From Bryopsis sp. KO-2023 (lineage: Eukaryota > Chlorophyta > Ulvophyceae > Bryopsidales > Bryopsidaceae), in assembly GCA_030272585.1 (NCBI GenBank), contig BSYQ01000013.1, positions 1,364,001 through 1,428,000 on the forward strand: DNA of 64,000 bases. The letters run 5' to 3'. Both the position numbers and the translations under genes were made by a program. This document shows positions 47,173 through 59,303 of the stretch, piece after piece (the first letter of the stretch is position 1; each line of letters begins with the position of its first letter). The notes under the pieces were generated by a model that saw only the letters and a program-made list of their open reading frames with translations, had not been told where the DNA came from and did not search any database.

Positions 47173-50100
47173 ATGGCGGGGGGAATAACCCCGCGGCTCC
47201 GTTTCTACGCTGCAACGCTCGTGTTGCTTTTTGTCGGAGTCTCAGGGCACGTTCAGCTCTCTTATCCACCCCCCACGTTGAAGTTAGGTCAGTATCCATG
47301 TCCAACCTCCCACTACGGTGACGTTCTAAATGAAAAAACGTGCGCGACGTTGGGCGACGCTCGATTGATTTCCGCCATCGATGCGTCCCTTGGCTTGGGT
47401 TGGGCCACGCTGATTCGAATCACTCCTGCGTTGTAGATTTTCTGGACAACGCCCGAACGAGGGGAATATGCGGGCACACGGCATCAGGCAGCGACCAGTC
47501 CCAGTTCTGGCGACTTCCGGAACCCGAGCTGGATGCCGTCACGACCTTGAAAACCGGCGAAGACGTCACTGTTAGCTGGTGCGTTGCATGCGCCCAAAAC
47601 TCCGTGGAATCGTCCATATCTAAGTACAATCAGCTTCTGGACTCGCTTTTGGCAAGCAATAAACCTGACTGTCGTTCGCTTGCAGGAGCTTGCACTACGC
47701 CCATCAGGGAGGGTTCCGCTTCGAGCTGTACGATTCGGATTTCAGTATCGTGTCCGTGTGGAACGATACGGACCACTGGGGATGTTCGCACGACGGCACG
47801 CAACAGTCGGTCACGCTCCAGCTTCCCAAGAAGGAATGCGAGGGATGCGTGTTGAGGCTGCAGCGTCAAGCTCTGGAATGGGGCGCCAATTACTTGTTCC
47901 ACAGTTGTGCGCTCGTGGATATCGTGAAGGACTCCGAGCTCGACCCTGGGTGCAACGGCTGCTCAGGCCACGGAAGTTGCAAAAAGGTTCGTAGTCATTG
48001 TAGTTACGTGGTGTCGGACCGACATGCAACCCACGTGGTTCGCTTGCAATTCGACCATCCTCAATTTTCTACCCCCGATTTAGAAAAATTACTCTCTTTC
48101 TCTAAAATACTAGACATTTTAGAAAAAGTCTAGTTTTTTCTCTAAGAATAGAAGTCCAGTTTTCAAAAATTATTTTCAAGAAAAAAAAAGGTGCCGCTGT
48201 TTGTGTGTTCTAAGATTCAGAAACTGAACAACTGGTGTTTTGTGAAATTGAACTGGCCAATATCTTTTATTTATTTTTTGGGTTAAAATTTTGGGGTTCT
48301 TTTTGCCATCAGGGAAAATGCGTGTGCGATAACAGCGAAGCAAAAGGCTTCTTCTACGGTCAATACTGTGAAAATCAAAACGAGTGCGATGAGGATCCGC
48401 ACTGTGGAAAATTCGGAAAGTGCATAGACACCAAGGTAAAAATAAAAAATAAAAAAATATAGAGAAGGCAACGAAAAAATCTAATGAAACAAATATTTGG
48501 AAATATGTGTATGAAGTATGTTTTGGAAAATATTCTGTGGAAAGAACAAACTGAATGGAAACATGGTTGGTACATTCAGCGTCGCTTTTTAATCCCTCAA
48601 ACCCTTCCCCCCCCCCAAAAAAAAAACAAAAAAGAACACAAAACAAAAAAAAAGAGAAGAAAAAAAAAGAAAATGTGTGAAAACAAATTAATTCAATTAT
48701 ATTTAATTTGATACATTTGTGGCGATGATATTTCTGATCAAATTTTGAAAGGCAGGGATGCACCAGGAAACACTGAAGCAAATTGTGAAGTGAATAAATA
48801 TTATTTTTTTAGTTATATTTTTTTTTAATATATATATATCTTTTTGATTCTATTTTTCTTAATATCCTTTTTTTTATTTCAAGGAAGGATGCCTGTTCTC
48901 TCTCTCAGAACTTTAAATTAAAAAAAAAACCCTCTGAACAAACAATTTTTTTGTATGGTAATACTGCAGGCGCTTACAGCACCTGCCAAGCAATGTTATT
49001 GCGAAAAAGGATATTTTGGAGAGGAAGTGCTCCTCGGGAAACCAGCAACTCTTCCTACCAGAAAGTGCACCAAGTATGTTTTTTTCACAAAAGAAAATAG
49101 AGTCGGTGAATAGTGCAAAAAATATAGTTTCCTTGGACAATCTTAAGAAGATTTTTTTTCTCTCTTAAGGATCCCTTCCATAATTCAAAACGAAAAAAAA
49201 AAAGTGTTGAGAAGATGATGAAACCCCTTTTGTTAATTAGTGATATTTCATTGAAATTCTTTTTTTTATTATTATTTAAAAAAACAAGAAACGAAGATGT
49301 TTGACATGGGTTAATCAGTGCTCAAAAAATTTGAAATGATTTGTGGATTCGTGGTGTTTGTGTGTGTGTGTTTTCCTGCAATATATTATACATACCATTA
49401 TTAATATTATATTATATGTATATGTTTTTTTTTTTTTTTTTTTTTTTTTGCACGGTTGCTCTACATTGATCTTTGACAAAAACGCTGTTTTTGCATTTTT
49501 TTTGTTAATAAACTCTTTTTCCCTCACTTTTTAGGAAGTCGAAACTTGATCTGGGCGATCCTGAAAAATGGGGGGATGAGTATGACAAGAGTCTCCAAGC
49601 TGGCGACACGATGACAGTCTACTACAAGGTCAGACATCCATTTCAAAACAAAAGGAAAGTGTCTGGGTCTGGTCTTTTCAAATGAAACTGAGATGGGGTT
49701 TGGTCTCATCAAACAGAAACCAAAGGTGTTGATATTTGATTTGTTATTTCGATAGAAACCAAAAGTGTTAATATTTGACTGGTTGAGTAAGAGAAAGTCT
49801 CATCAGTCATGTTGAGCTGATTGCCAGCTGTTTGTGCTGACTAAAGGTGGATGAAGAGGCGGAAGAAATTGAGTTTGCTGTTCGTGCCAAAACCACCGAC
49901 TGGGCTGCGATCGGAATTCGTGGTGCCAGTGTGAAAGGCCAAGAACCCAAAAAGAGCGCTGCAAAAGAAGGGGGTGATGGAGGTAATGAAATTTGTTTTT
50001 GCACTCTTCCTGTCCTTTTGAGCAAGATAATAACAATACAACTGAGCTGAAGCTGTTGCAGCAAAAAAAAAAATGGGGTGGGGTAAAGAAATGGAAAAAG

Positions 50101-53100
50101 AAACCCAAATTGTGAGAGGAAAAAAAGGAAAGGATTCGTTTATAGAGAATTGATGAAGCTCGGGAAAAAGGCCATCTCAACTTGGTTTTTGTTTTTGTTT
50201 TTTTCCTTTCTGACGATGTGGGGCAGTTGTGTTTCAATCTTCTTATTGATAGAATCCTCTTGTTTTTCATTTTTTTTTTAGAACCTGCCCCTGATGCGGA
50301 TGGGGAGCCTGCAGCTGGCGCTGCAACTGAGCCCGCAGCGAACGCTGCAGCAGAGCCTGCAGGAGGAAATCGCCGTCTTCGAGCATATATGCCAGAATTG
50401 GAGGCAGAGGCTGGAGAGTCCCTTTCCCGTTCTCTGTTGCAAAAGGAAAAGAAGGAAGATGCTCCAGGTAGAGGGGCAGCTGTCGATAAATCTTGTTTCC
50501 CCAATTTGTGAAAAAACGCTGATTTCCACCAGGCCACCAGGGTTTTTTTTTGTGCGTTATTATTAAGGTGTTGGTTTGCTCAACCGCAAATGAATTGATT
50601 TTTTTTTCTGGCAATACAAATGGAAAAAAGAAAATTTTTTGGACGCCTAATATATATATATATATCTATATATCCATATATGTAATCTCTCAGAATGCGT
50701 GGAAGAAAAAAGGATCCTTGTATTTGGTTGTGATCTTTTTGTTGTAAGTTCACAGCTGATGGTGAGCCCGTGGAGGATGCCAAGGAAAAAGATGGATACG
50801 AAAAGAAGGAAGGAGAGGCAGATGGCGAACCGGCTGCAGATGGCGAACCGGCTGCAGATGGGGAACCGGCTGCAGATGGCGAACCGGTCGCAGACGGGGA
50901 GCCCGTTGCTGATGGTGAACCTGGTGCAGACGGCGAGCCAGTCGCTGCTGGGGAGGACACTCCAGCGGGCGGTGTCTGCGAGGCTGTAAGTTTTGTGATA
51001 TGATCCCAATTTTTGTTTTTCTCTATCTGCACGAGGTCAATCGAACTGAGGGAAAAAAAGGGGGAAGTAATCATATATACATATATATTTTTTTATTTCT
51101 TGTTTTCTGAATTCTTGTTTTCGCAGCCCCTGCCTGTGGTGGCTTGTGCATCGATTTCCGAACTTGTTTGGGGAAAAAAAAGTCGATTAAAGAGGAAGAC
51201 ATGAAATGAAAAGAGGTAATCGAAACGAGTTTCATCCCTGTTTGATTATGAACTGTTTTGAGCCCTGCATATTTTCTGCCTTTTTTTTGTGATAACAGGG
51301 TGACCCTGTGACGATCGAGTACGATGAGGGAATTCATTTGAAAAAACCCATCCCCACCACATCCACTCTGGGAGGAGGGACCGAGGCAGCTTCTGAATCG
51401 GAGGCGGAGGCTGGAGACGCCCCAGCTGCGGAGCCCAATGCTGCTGCTGATGGAGAACCAGCCACCGCCGATGGAGAGCCAGCCACCGGCGATGGCAACA
51501 GAAGGAAGAGGGCGTTGCTTTCCAGGATGCCTGTCATGGAATCAGAGTTGGCGGAGCCGAGCTACAGGAGAATGGGCAGGGATTTGCGTCAAGACAAGGA
51601 GGCCAAAGCCGATGGGGAACCCGTTGCAAACGACGAGGAAAAAACTGACGCCGGTGAGGAAGCTTCCCATGATTTTCCTCCTTTTTTTTTCAATATATAT
51701 TTTTTTTAACATATTATTTAATATTTCAACCTTTGTTTTATAAATTCCCTTGCCTCTGATGCCTTGGCATCGTTTTTTCTCAACAGAGCCCGGAGCCGAA
51801 CCTGCAGCCGAACCTGCAGCAAGCGACGCGGAGCCAGGCGAGGGAAAGAAAGGAGATTATGCGGAGGATGAGGAAGAGTTCACATACTTTGGGGAAGGCA
51901 CTTGCAAGAATCGATTGGTGGATAACACTGCGGCTCATCCCATGATCAACCAGGATGTGGTGGTTTGGTATGCCAAGAAGGATGCTTTCCGAATCCAGGA
52001 TACTTTCACCCCCAGCAGGGCTCGACCCACTCCGGATTTCTTCTATGGAGGCACAGACGATATCGTCGATGCGGTGAGCGGAAGGCTTTTTTTTTTATTT
52101 TATGATGGGTGGTTGCGACGAGGGTTTCAAGTTTAAAACTTGATTAAAGCAAATGAGAATTGAAATTCTATGCATGAGTGGGTTGTGTGAATTGTTGTTC
52201 AAAAGAGCAGCTTCAAAATGCCATGCATGAGTGGTGTATTGTTTGTTGGAGTGTTTTCTGAGGATATACGTATATGTGTGCATGTATTTTTTTATTTTTA
52301 TTTTTGGACTATTTTGAAAACAAGAAATGAAAATTTCTGGGGTCGATTTCTGTTGAGTTGTTTCGGGGTGGGGTGTTTGTTTTGCAGAATGGGTTTGAAG
52401 CCGACGGCTACACGAACATCAAATTCCGTAAGAAAATGCAAAGCGAGGATCAGCCAGGAGACTATTGCATTCTCAAGGTCGGTTTCTGGCAGTCCTTTTA
52501 TTAAAAAAAATTAGTACATAAATCATTACATATATATTCATTTTAAAACGAATGCATCAAAGCTGTAACTTTACTTTAAAATTTGGGGTGGGAAAAAAAT
52601 ATCAACACTAGATCGATCGATGCTTCTTTTTTTTCCCCTCCGATGTCTTTGTTCATTTTTTTTTTTTTCACCCCAACAGGATGTCAATTACTTGATGATC
52701 TATGCCATTGGCCAAAGCTCCGCTCCTTCCCACTCCCCGGATTCTTCGCTGGAAACCGGTCGATTTTCCAACAAGAAGTTTTACCGCGAGGATGAGCTGA
52801 AATATCACGGAGGTGGCATCGGCACCACTTTCCCCGGAAGGGGCTCTTTCGGTGTCGTAAATTTTTTCGAAGAGGCCCAAGAAGCGGGGAAATGTGCTCC
52901 ATCCTCATTGGAGGTGAGGGGTATATTCCAAACAAATTGTCATTGCAGACCATGATAAAAAGGAAAAGAAATGTCTGAACGTATGCTTTTAATTAGTTGG
53001 ACAACGTGGGGTACTATTGAAGTGGAAAATCGGTTGATTCAAAAAACATGGGCATTGAAAATGGGACGTATTAATATTTTTAGCCCAGAAAAAAGAGAAA

Positions 53101-56100
53101 GCAGATGTGCGTGCAGCCCTGTAACGATGCAAAGTGATCCCCCCCCCCCCCTTCAGATCAATTTGCATGATCTGTGGGTCAGATGCTCTGTCCGCTGTGC
53201 GCTTGTTGAAAAGGGGGTGGCTGGTTTTTGAGAATTTGAGTGTCTTGCAGGATTTCGACTGCCAAGCTGCTGCGATCGGTGGAGCAATCACTTTGCATTG
53301 GAAGACAGACGATGATGGGGTATGTCCAAAAATCCAAACGAAAAAAAACGATTCTGTCCAAAGAATCGCTGAGATTAGCCCTCATTGATGACTGATTGTT
53401 TCTGGTTTCAGGTGTCATTTGCAGCTGTTCATTCTGGGACTGGATGGGTTGCAGTCGGTTTCCCAGAAACCCCTGGACAGATGGTTGGTGCGGACGCCGT
53501 TTTGGGGTGGGCAGAAGGTGATGAAGGAAATGTCGAGGTTTATAAGTTGGAGGCCAAGACTTCGGCAGGCATTGTGGCTGGAAACGATGCTTTCGAAATC
53601 TCGGATGCGGCTGTGGAAGAAACGGACAGCGGGACGATGCTCACCTTCAGGAGGTGAGTCATGGAAAGCAGCGGTGGAACATCAAAAAACCCTGATCGCA
53701 ACATGTTTGGCAAAACGCCCCCCCCCCCCCCTTCCCCCCTCCCAAAAAAAAAAGAAAAGAAAAGAAATTTGCCGCACATTCGATTTTTGATGAGATATTG
53801 CATGCCGACATGTGTCGAAATCCAGCCTCTGGGGTTTTAATTTCAGGATAAGATACTGAACATGAATCTCTATAAAATTTGCTTCTTTCTGTGCAGGGAT
53901 TTCGACGATTCTTTCTCGGCGGAGGCTCCTGTCGATTTGTTGGTCGCTTTCCACGAGTCTGACAAGGAAGGGTTCACTTATCACGGAACCAACAGAGCTC
54001 CTCTGGTGGCGGACCTCGCTGCAGCACCCTCTGACGATGCCATCCCAATCGAGCCCTGTGCTGCCTCCGATTTGGATGTAGGCTCAACCAGTCAACCGAT
54101 GGACCAAAAAGTCTTCCAAATAAATATAAAAATTAAAATTAAATTGATTAATCCTCCAAACCGAAAGCCTTGCGTTGATTTCTTTTCTAAACTCAGCGCC
54201 AAACCGCAGCCCTTGCATTGCTTGCTTTTCTTTTTCTCGCCTTTTATTTTATTGATCAGCAGAAATGTTTGTTATGTTCTCACATTGACTGTTCCGCTGA
54301 ATGGAGAATTGAGATTGAGGATTCTGGTTGGATGCTCATGTGTGTGTGTTTTTTTCTCTCCCCCCCAGGATTTCGATTGTGCAGTGGAGCAGCTGGATGG
54401 AAAAATGATGGTCAACTGGAAAACTGAGGAAGACGGAGTGAGTCACTTTTCTGAAACCTGATATATATTCCCTCGAGCTCAATAAGCATTTACATTCATT
54501 GCTCGAAACTGCATTAATGATTTTGACTGAGAAAATGTATGCACAGCTTGTCCCACACAACCTTTCCAGATGGAGTTGCATCAACAAGCAGCTGCCAACC
54601 GCTCCATTCATTAGTAACTGTTCTGCTTCTGCTTTTCCCAGGTCATGTTTTCGTTGGAGACTGATGCTGCTGGGTATGTCGCGATCGCCTGGCCAGAAAC
54701 ACCTGGTGAGATGATTGGAGCGGATGCTGTGATTGCAGTGCCTGGTGGAGAAGATGGTCCCGACGTCGGTGTCTATAAGTTGAGCACTAAATCCACCGAT
54801 GGCATCATCCCGAGTGATGCCATCGAGATCAGCGATGCTGCGATCGAAGAAAGAGATGGAAAAACATTCGTCACTTTCAAAAGGTGTGCAATCAGAGGAA
54901 AGCAAAGTTTTTTGTTTTTGTTTTTTTTTTGGTGGGGGGGGAGGAAAGCCGCCATCTCCATCTCTGTTTGTTTGTTTCCATCATGAATGAAATGGGGTAT
55001 GCGGTATCCTCCATTTCGCCTACCCACTTTTCCAATATTCTTTTGTCTTTTTTTTTAACTCCCCCGCTTTCCAAAATTATGCCCACAGGATGTTCGACAC
55101 TTCAAACAGCAGAAGAAAGTTGCTTTTCGACGGCCAGGGTGCGACAGACCTCCTGTTCGCCGTCCACGATTCAGAAACCGCCTTCCAAAGACACACCTCC
55201 CGAGACGGTGCCCCAATCGATTTCCAACAGCCACCGCCCCTGGTCAACGAAGCTCTGCCAACGCTGTCCCGAACCGAGATATCATCCGAGGACTTGAGCG
55301 ATGGGGGCTGCATCCCGTCCACTCTGGATGGCTACTCATGCATGCAAACCGCTGGAGCCTTTTCCTTGCATTGGGAAATGGATGAAGAGTCGGTGAGACT
55401 GGCTGCGGAGGCGGAAACTCCTGGTAAGAAATCAAGAGAAATGTGCTGTTACTCAGTCAGACAAGTTGCACTGACTAAGATGAAACTACAGTACTGTACT
55501 GTACTGTCTTCATCTTTTCAAGTTCTGTTTTTTTTGGGGGGGAATCGTTTTCTTAGCTGCTGCCTGATGTGAAACCTGTTCTCAATTTAGGAGTATCATG
55601 TGATTTTTGTTGTAGGATACGTCGGTTTGGGATTCACAGAAACCCCCGACACAATGATCGGCTCCATGTCAGTCATCGGGTGGGCGGACGGAGACACCCC
55701 CGACGCCCAAGTGTACACCCTCGACTCCAAGGACGTTTCCGGGATCACCGTTGCAGCGAATGCCCTGTCTGACATAGAAGACCTCACCGTCGAGGAGTCC
55801 GGCTCCAAGACGATCGTTTCGTTCATACGCTCTTTCGGGGACGATTTCAAGAGGGACGACACCCACAATATGGTGTATGCTTACGGTCCGATGGATGCGT
55901 TGGGTTACCACGGTCCGGACAGCAGGGCCTCGTTGGATGTTAACTTTATGAGCGGGACTTCGGCTGCCAGCACCGGGGAGGATTTGAAGAAGTACTGGGA
56001 TCTGCATGCATGGTTGATGATCATCAGTTGGGGTGCTCTGTTGCCGATCGGAGTGATCGTTGCCCGAACCATGAAGGATCAGGACCCCTTCTGGTTCTAC

Positions 56101-57217
56101 TTCCACATGGCTTGCCAAATCTTGGGTGAGAAAACGTAGAAAATGGAGAGAAAAGTGTGTTTTTTCTTTTTTTTTTTAATGTAGAAAATGGAGGAAAAAG
56201 TGTGTTTTCACGAAGAAACGTGCGTTCTTTTTCTTATTGAAGGAAAACAGAGAAAAAAGGCTGTTTTTTTATTCAAGGGAGGAAAATAGACCATCATCTG
56301 AACCCCCATTCAAGTCGACAGCCTTTCGATATACCACTGCCTGTCCATCGGTTTTCCCACCTTTTCAGAGATTTGTTTGCTTTTTTTGTCAACAGGTTTG
56401 GTGATTGCTATCGTGGGATGGATTGTTGCACTGGCGAAATTCAACCCTCCAGACAATTTCCGCCACGGTAACATCGGGTGGGCTGTCATGATCATGTCGT
56501 TTTTGCAGCCGTTGAACGGGTTCCTGCGACCCAAGCACGGAATGCCTTACAGGTAGGCACCCTTTCTTTCTTTCTGTACATATGTGTGTATACATGTTTG
56601 TTTATTTATATTCGAATTAAACATTCATTTATTCAGAAACATATATTTTTCTATAGTTATGAATGAATGTTTAATTTACATCAGACAAACTTGCTCAATG
56701 AGGGCCATCCACAACGAGGTGATTATATTTTCATTTCTTTACTTCTTTATTTATGTGCACCCTGGAACGCCTCCTTTCACAAATGCCCTTTACGCATCTC
56801 GATCAATAATGCATATGCTAACGTTTGCCACCAAATTTCCATTGAGGGTTCTAGTCACTGACGGTCGATTGATTTTCTCGCAGAGAACAATGGGAATGGG
56901 TGCACTGGACCGTCGGTCGAGTTTGCATCGTGCTTGCCTTGTGGAACATTTTCCTCGGGTTGGACCAATACAACCTTCTGAACATGGTCGGCCAGAAATA
57001 CCACGTGAATTATGGACTCTGGTTGATGTCCCTTTTCATCGTCTATTTGACCATGGAGGCTCGATCTCAAGGAATTAAAGCGGAAAAAGCCAAACGGGAA
57101 ATCGACCAGCGGTTGAAATCTGTGGAAGCTGCCAGCGGAATTTCACGGGCGTCCCAGATGACTCAACCCTCCTATGCAAACGCCACTTCGAGAACTCCGC
57201 TTAGGAAAGAAAATTGA
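47173..57217 (+). CDS. LPMO-like / EGF / four-DOMON / cytochrome b561 fusion protein
   Basis: Twenty-two exons join in phase for 1,521 codons. Exons 1-3 are 47173-47317, 47437-47578 and 47686-47986; exon 4 is 48313-48435; exon 22 is 56884-57217. Residues 1-25 are a signal peptide. Cleavage at VSG|HVQLSYPPP leaves a His first, as in copper LPMOs, with a second candidate His in LHYAHQGGFRFELY (99 or 102) and an LPMO-type end CVLRLQRQALEWG, YLFHSCALVDI (about 26-180). Cys-rich EGF-like modules follow (about 185-270), then DOMON-1 (272-809, interrupted by an acidic insert) and DOMON-2, -3 and -4 (810-1310). Last comes a b561 domain with heme histidines H1319, H1352, H1382 and H1418 and a short charged cytosolic tail. 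DOMON-b561 proteins pass electrons from cytosolic ascorbate across membranes. The LPMO call is from motif order only; an X325/BIM1-like copper-binding domain is the main alternative. Confidence 0.9.
47248..47950 (+). other. LPMO-like N-terminal domain (exons 1-3)
   Basis: The mature protein should begin with the His codon at 47248. Readable landmarks are HVQLSYPPP, then DFLDNARTRGICG, GEDVTVSW just before a splice junction, and HYAHQGGFRFELYDSD. Paired cysteines lie in WGCSHDG and KECEGCVLRL, and Tyr/Phe stands near the axial copper position in NYLFHSCALVDI. The order (His1, a loop with CG, a strand, H-x-GG-F, C-x-LR, then CA-x-VDI) is that of LPMO families such as AA15. I cannot assign a CAZy family. 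Confidence 0.65.
48313..49073 (+). other. EGF-like modules (exons 4-5, with the end of exon 3)
   Basis: Starting in exon 3 with GCNGCSGHGSCKK, the chain continues GKCVCDNSEAKGFFYGQYC, NECDEDPHCGKFGKCID and KQCYCEKGYFGEE. The Cys spacing and the GxFxG and GxYC turns are EGF-like, giving about two modules, the last lacking a typical end. They would act as a rigid spacer or binding element between the copper domain and the DOMON row. Confidence 0.75.
49535..52913 (+). other. DOMON-1 split by an Ala/Asp/Gly/Glu/Pro-rich insert (exons 6-13)
   Basis: The fold starts with GDTMTVYYKVDEEAEEIEFA and DWAAIGIRG, is broken by roughly 290 low-complexity residues (exons 8-11) and resumes at VVWYAKKDAFRIQDTF, FFYGGTDDIVDA, GYTNIKFRKK and YLMIYAIGQSS. 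The usual heme Met motif (M-x-G-A-D) is missing, though a His is present in LKYHGGG. It may be a ligand-binding rather than heme-binding DOMON. Confidence 0.75.
50810..50950 (+). repeat. Tandem ADGEPA coding repeats
   Basis: Seven or eight near-identical 18-bp units encoding A-D-G-E-P-A/V in exon 9. Looser copies of the same theme occur in exons 8, 10 and 11. Confidence 0.9.
53251..56125 (+). other. DOMON-2, -3 and -4 in series (exons 14-20)
   Basis: Each begins with a hydrophobic strand (ITLHWKTDDDG, MMVNWKTEEDG, FSLHWEMDEES) and has the G-x-V-x-(I/V/L)-(G/A) strand and a Met in the heme position (GQMVGADAV, GEMIGADAV, DTMIGSMSV). Each also carries a later His candidate (TYHGTNRA, QRHTSRDGA, GYHGPDSRA). 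All three could therefore bind heme b with Met/His ligands as AIR12 and cellobiose dehydrogenase cytochromes do. Exon structure repeats too: exons 14 and 17 are both 69 nt, and exons 15 and 18 both 242 nt, pointing to exon-set duplication. Confidence 0.85.
56003..57020 (+). other. Cytochrome b561 transmembrane domain
   Basis: Helices run through DLHAWLMIISWGALLPIGV, FWFYFHMACQIL, LVIAIVGWIVALA, HGNIGWAVMIMSFLQPLNG, VHWTVGRVCIVLALWNIF and NYGLWLMSLFIVYLT. Four histidines at spacings of 33, 30 and 36 residues match the two-heme b561 core. The intervening G-x-x-Q and P-L-N-G phrases are those of DOMON-linked b561 domains. Confidence 0.9.
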
Positions 57218-58098
57218 AAAATCTGAAGAAAAGGGGGTGTATTAGGGAAATGGAAGCTGCCGCCCCCACCCCCCCTTCAAATAATGTTTCATCATGAAAC
57301 ATGCTAAAACAAAAATGCAAAAAATCAACAAAAAAAAGGGGTGGGGGAAAGGGAGCCTTTTGTAGGAGTCGCGTTTGTTAATAGGAATTTGAGGTAGTGT
57401 CGTGTGTGGGGAGTTGCATGCAGGGGGGGTATGGAGCTGATCTTCTTTTGACGATTTGGGATTTCTGAGGGTTGGGCATATATGTACACGGACAAAGTGT
57501 ATTTTTTTGTCAGTATATATTACTATATGACTGAAAAGAAAAAACAAGGAACTCTTGTTTTGGTTTTAAGACGAAAAAAGAAAAAGAGTTGGCACAACTC
57601 TGGTATTGTGACGATTTCTGCACAGTGGTGGTGGTGTTGCCTGTGATATTGGGGAGGGGAAGTTTCGAAACTTTGCAGCAGAAAGATTTTTTTGTTGCAA
57701 GGATGGAATAACCAATTATACGTTTACCCCCGTCTGGTGGAGTTGATGTTTTTTTGTTTTTGCTTTCCCTTTCCTCTGTTTTGTGCAACGGGGTTCTCTC
57801 TCTTTTTGTCATGTCCTTTTTTCGCTTTTCTGGGAACTTTTCAAAAAAAGTGAGAAGTGTGATGAGAGTGAGAAAAGTGTGATTTGAGTCAAATCGTCCG
57901 GTGTTATTTTTGGTATGGGGCTCGTCCCTGGGTGGGGTTTAGTTTTGGAAAGTGTTACACTCACATATGCATCCATATGTTCAAAAGGTTTGAGAAGTTT
58001 TAGTGTTAATATTGTTGATTTTGCTCAGCAGCTTGTTGAAAACTGGACGATTCGCAAGGAAAAAAAAGGGTGCAAAAAAAAGTGTGCATTTTTGGCTT

Positions 58099-58136
58099 AC
58101 TGAAAACCACTTCAGGAAACTGAAGTGGTTTTCAGT
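58099..58136. repeat. Perfect 17-bp hairpin with GAAA loop
   Basis: ACTGAAAACCACTTCAG at 58099-58115 is the exact reverse complement of 58120-58136, leaving a GAAA tetraloop. It lies about 0.9 kb after the DOMON/b561 gene stop. No flanking target-site duplication was seen. Confidence 0.9.
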
Positions 58137-59303
58137 TCCTTTTTTGTGTCGGTTATGGGAAGAAACAGAGTTGAAGGCAAAAAGGAAAAAAGAAAAAAAA
58201 ACTTGCATGTGATGGTGGAAAATTGACCAGGTTTTGGTGTCTGGGTTTTCTACTTTTGTTAGGGAGTGCTTCTGACGAAAGAGAATCGAGAGTTTGAAAA
58301 TTAAAATCAAAAAAAAAAACAAAAAAAAAAAAAGATTTCGAACTCTCTTCTGGTTATATTTTAGAACACGATAATAAGTGGGTATTATATTTTCTGAAGA
58401 AATTATATATGCATTTGTTGTTGATTGAAGGAGTGGGGGTTGAAAATTTGCATTCTTTTCTATTTTTATTAAAAGAGGGGATGGGACTGGGTTCTAGTTT
58501 TATCAAGGGAAAAAAAAATATACCAAAACCCAGGGCACTTGTACAAAAAAAAGAAGATAATTTTCTGAGGGAACAGAAGGGTGATGAATTCAAGAGGGGA
58601 GGGAAAAAAAGTGGAAACAAAAAGTTCGAGGGATAAAGAAAAAAACAGCACATGGAAGTCATCATTTTTAACAGAAGATGAAAGGTTCATCTTCTGTGTT
58701 GTTTCACCGAGAAAAAAAACATATTTTTTTCGTGTAAGCATACATTCCCTTTGCCTTTGCATTCTGTATTCTGAAATTTATTTTTTTTTACATTTCCTTA
58801 AAATTGGCAGTCAAAACGACTTTATCGTTCAACATCAGAAAAATAGACTCCAACCAAATGGTTTTCTCTTCATCGATCCTTAATGAAGAAATTGGGAAAG
58901 AAAAACTGAATCTTCCGAAAAAATCTTTCCCGAGTGTTTCTCTGAATTTGGCCCATTGGTCAATTCAGAGGACTGCCTTGATTGGTGACTTGTTTTTCCC
59001 AGAAGATCAATTAATTAAGTGCAAGTTGACGACAGGGAGAAATACTTCAGAAAATTTGAGCTTCCAGCACAAAAAGGAGGTACCAAGCAGGCCTTGTAAA
59101 TGCATGGTGGCGGCGTAACTTTGGTGAATCTTCGATACTCAACCTTCCAAAAGTTCTTGTTTCCACAACCTTTGAACAACCTTTTATAAAAGGCGTTTCT
59201 CCAAACACCTATCTTCACTGGGGAACAGCCACACCAGATTCAATCTTCGGAAACCCAGCCGCCTCCCTAAATTGGATTCGCGGCTAACGACGCCTGTCGA
59301 CGA

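Noticed and set aside
49803-50537. 244-codon minus-strand open frame
   Set aside because: It is antisense to exons 7 and 8 of the redox gene and to poly(A/T) introns. It has no domain, and the plus-strand exons join in phase.
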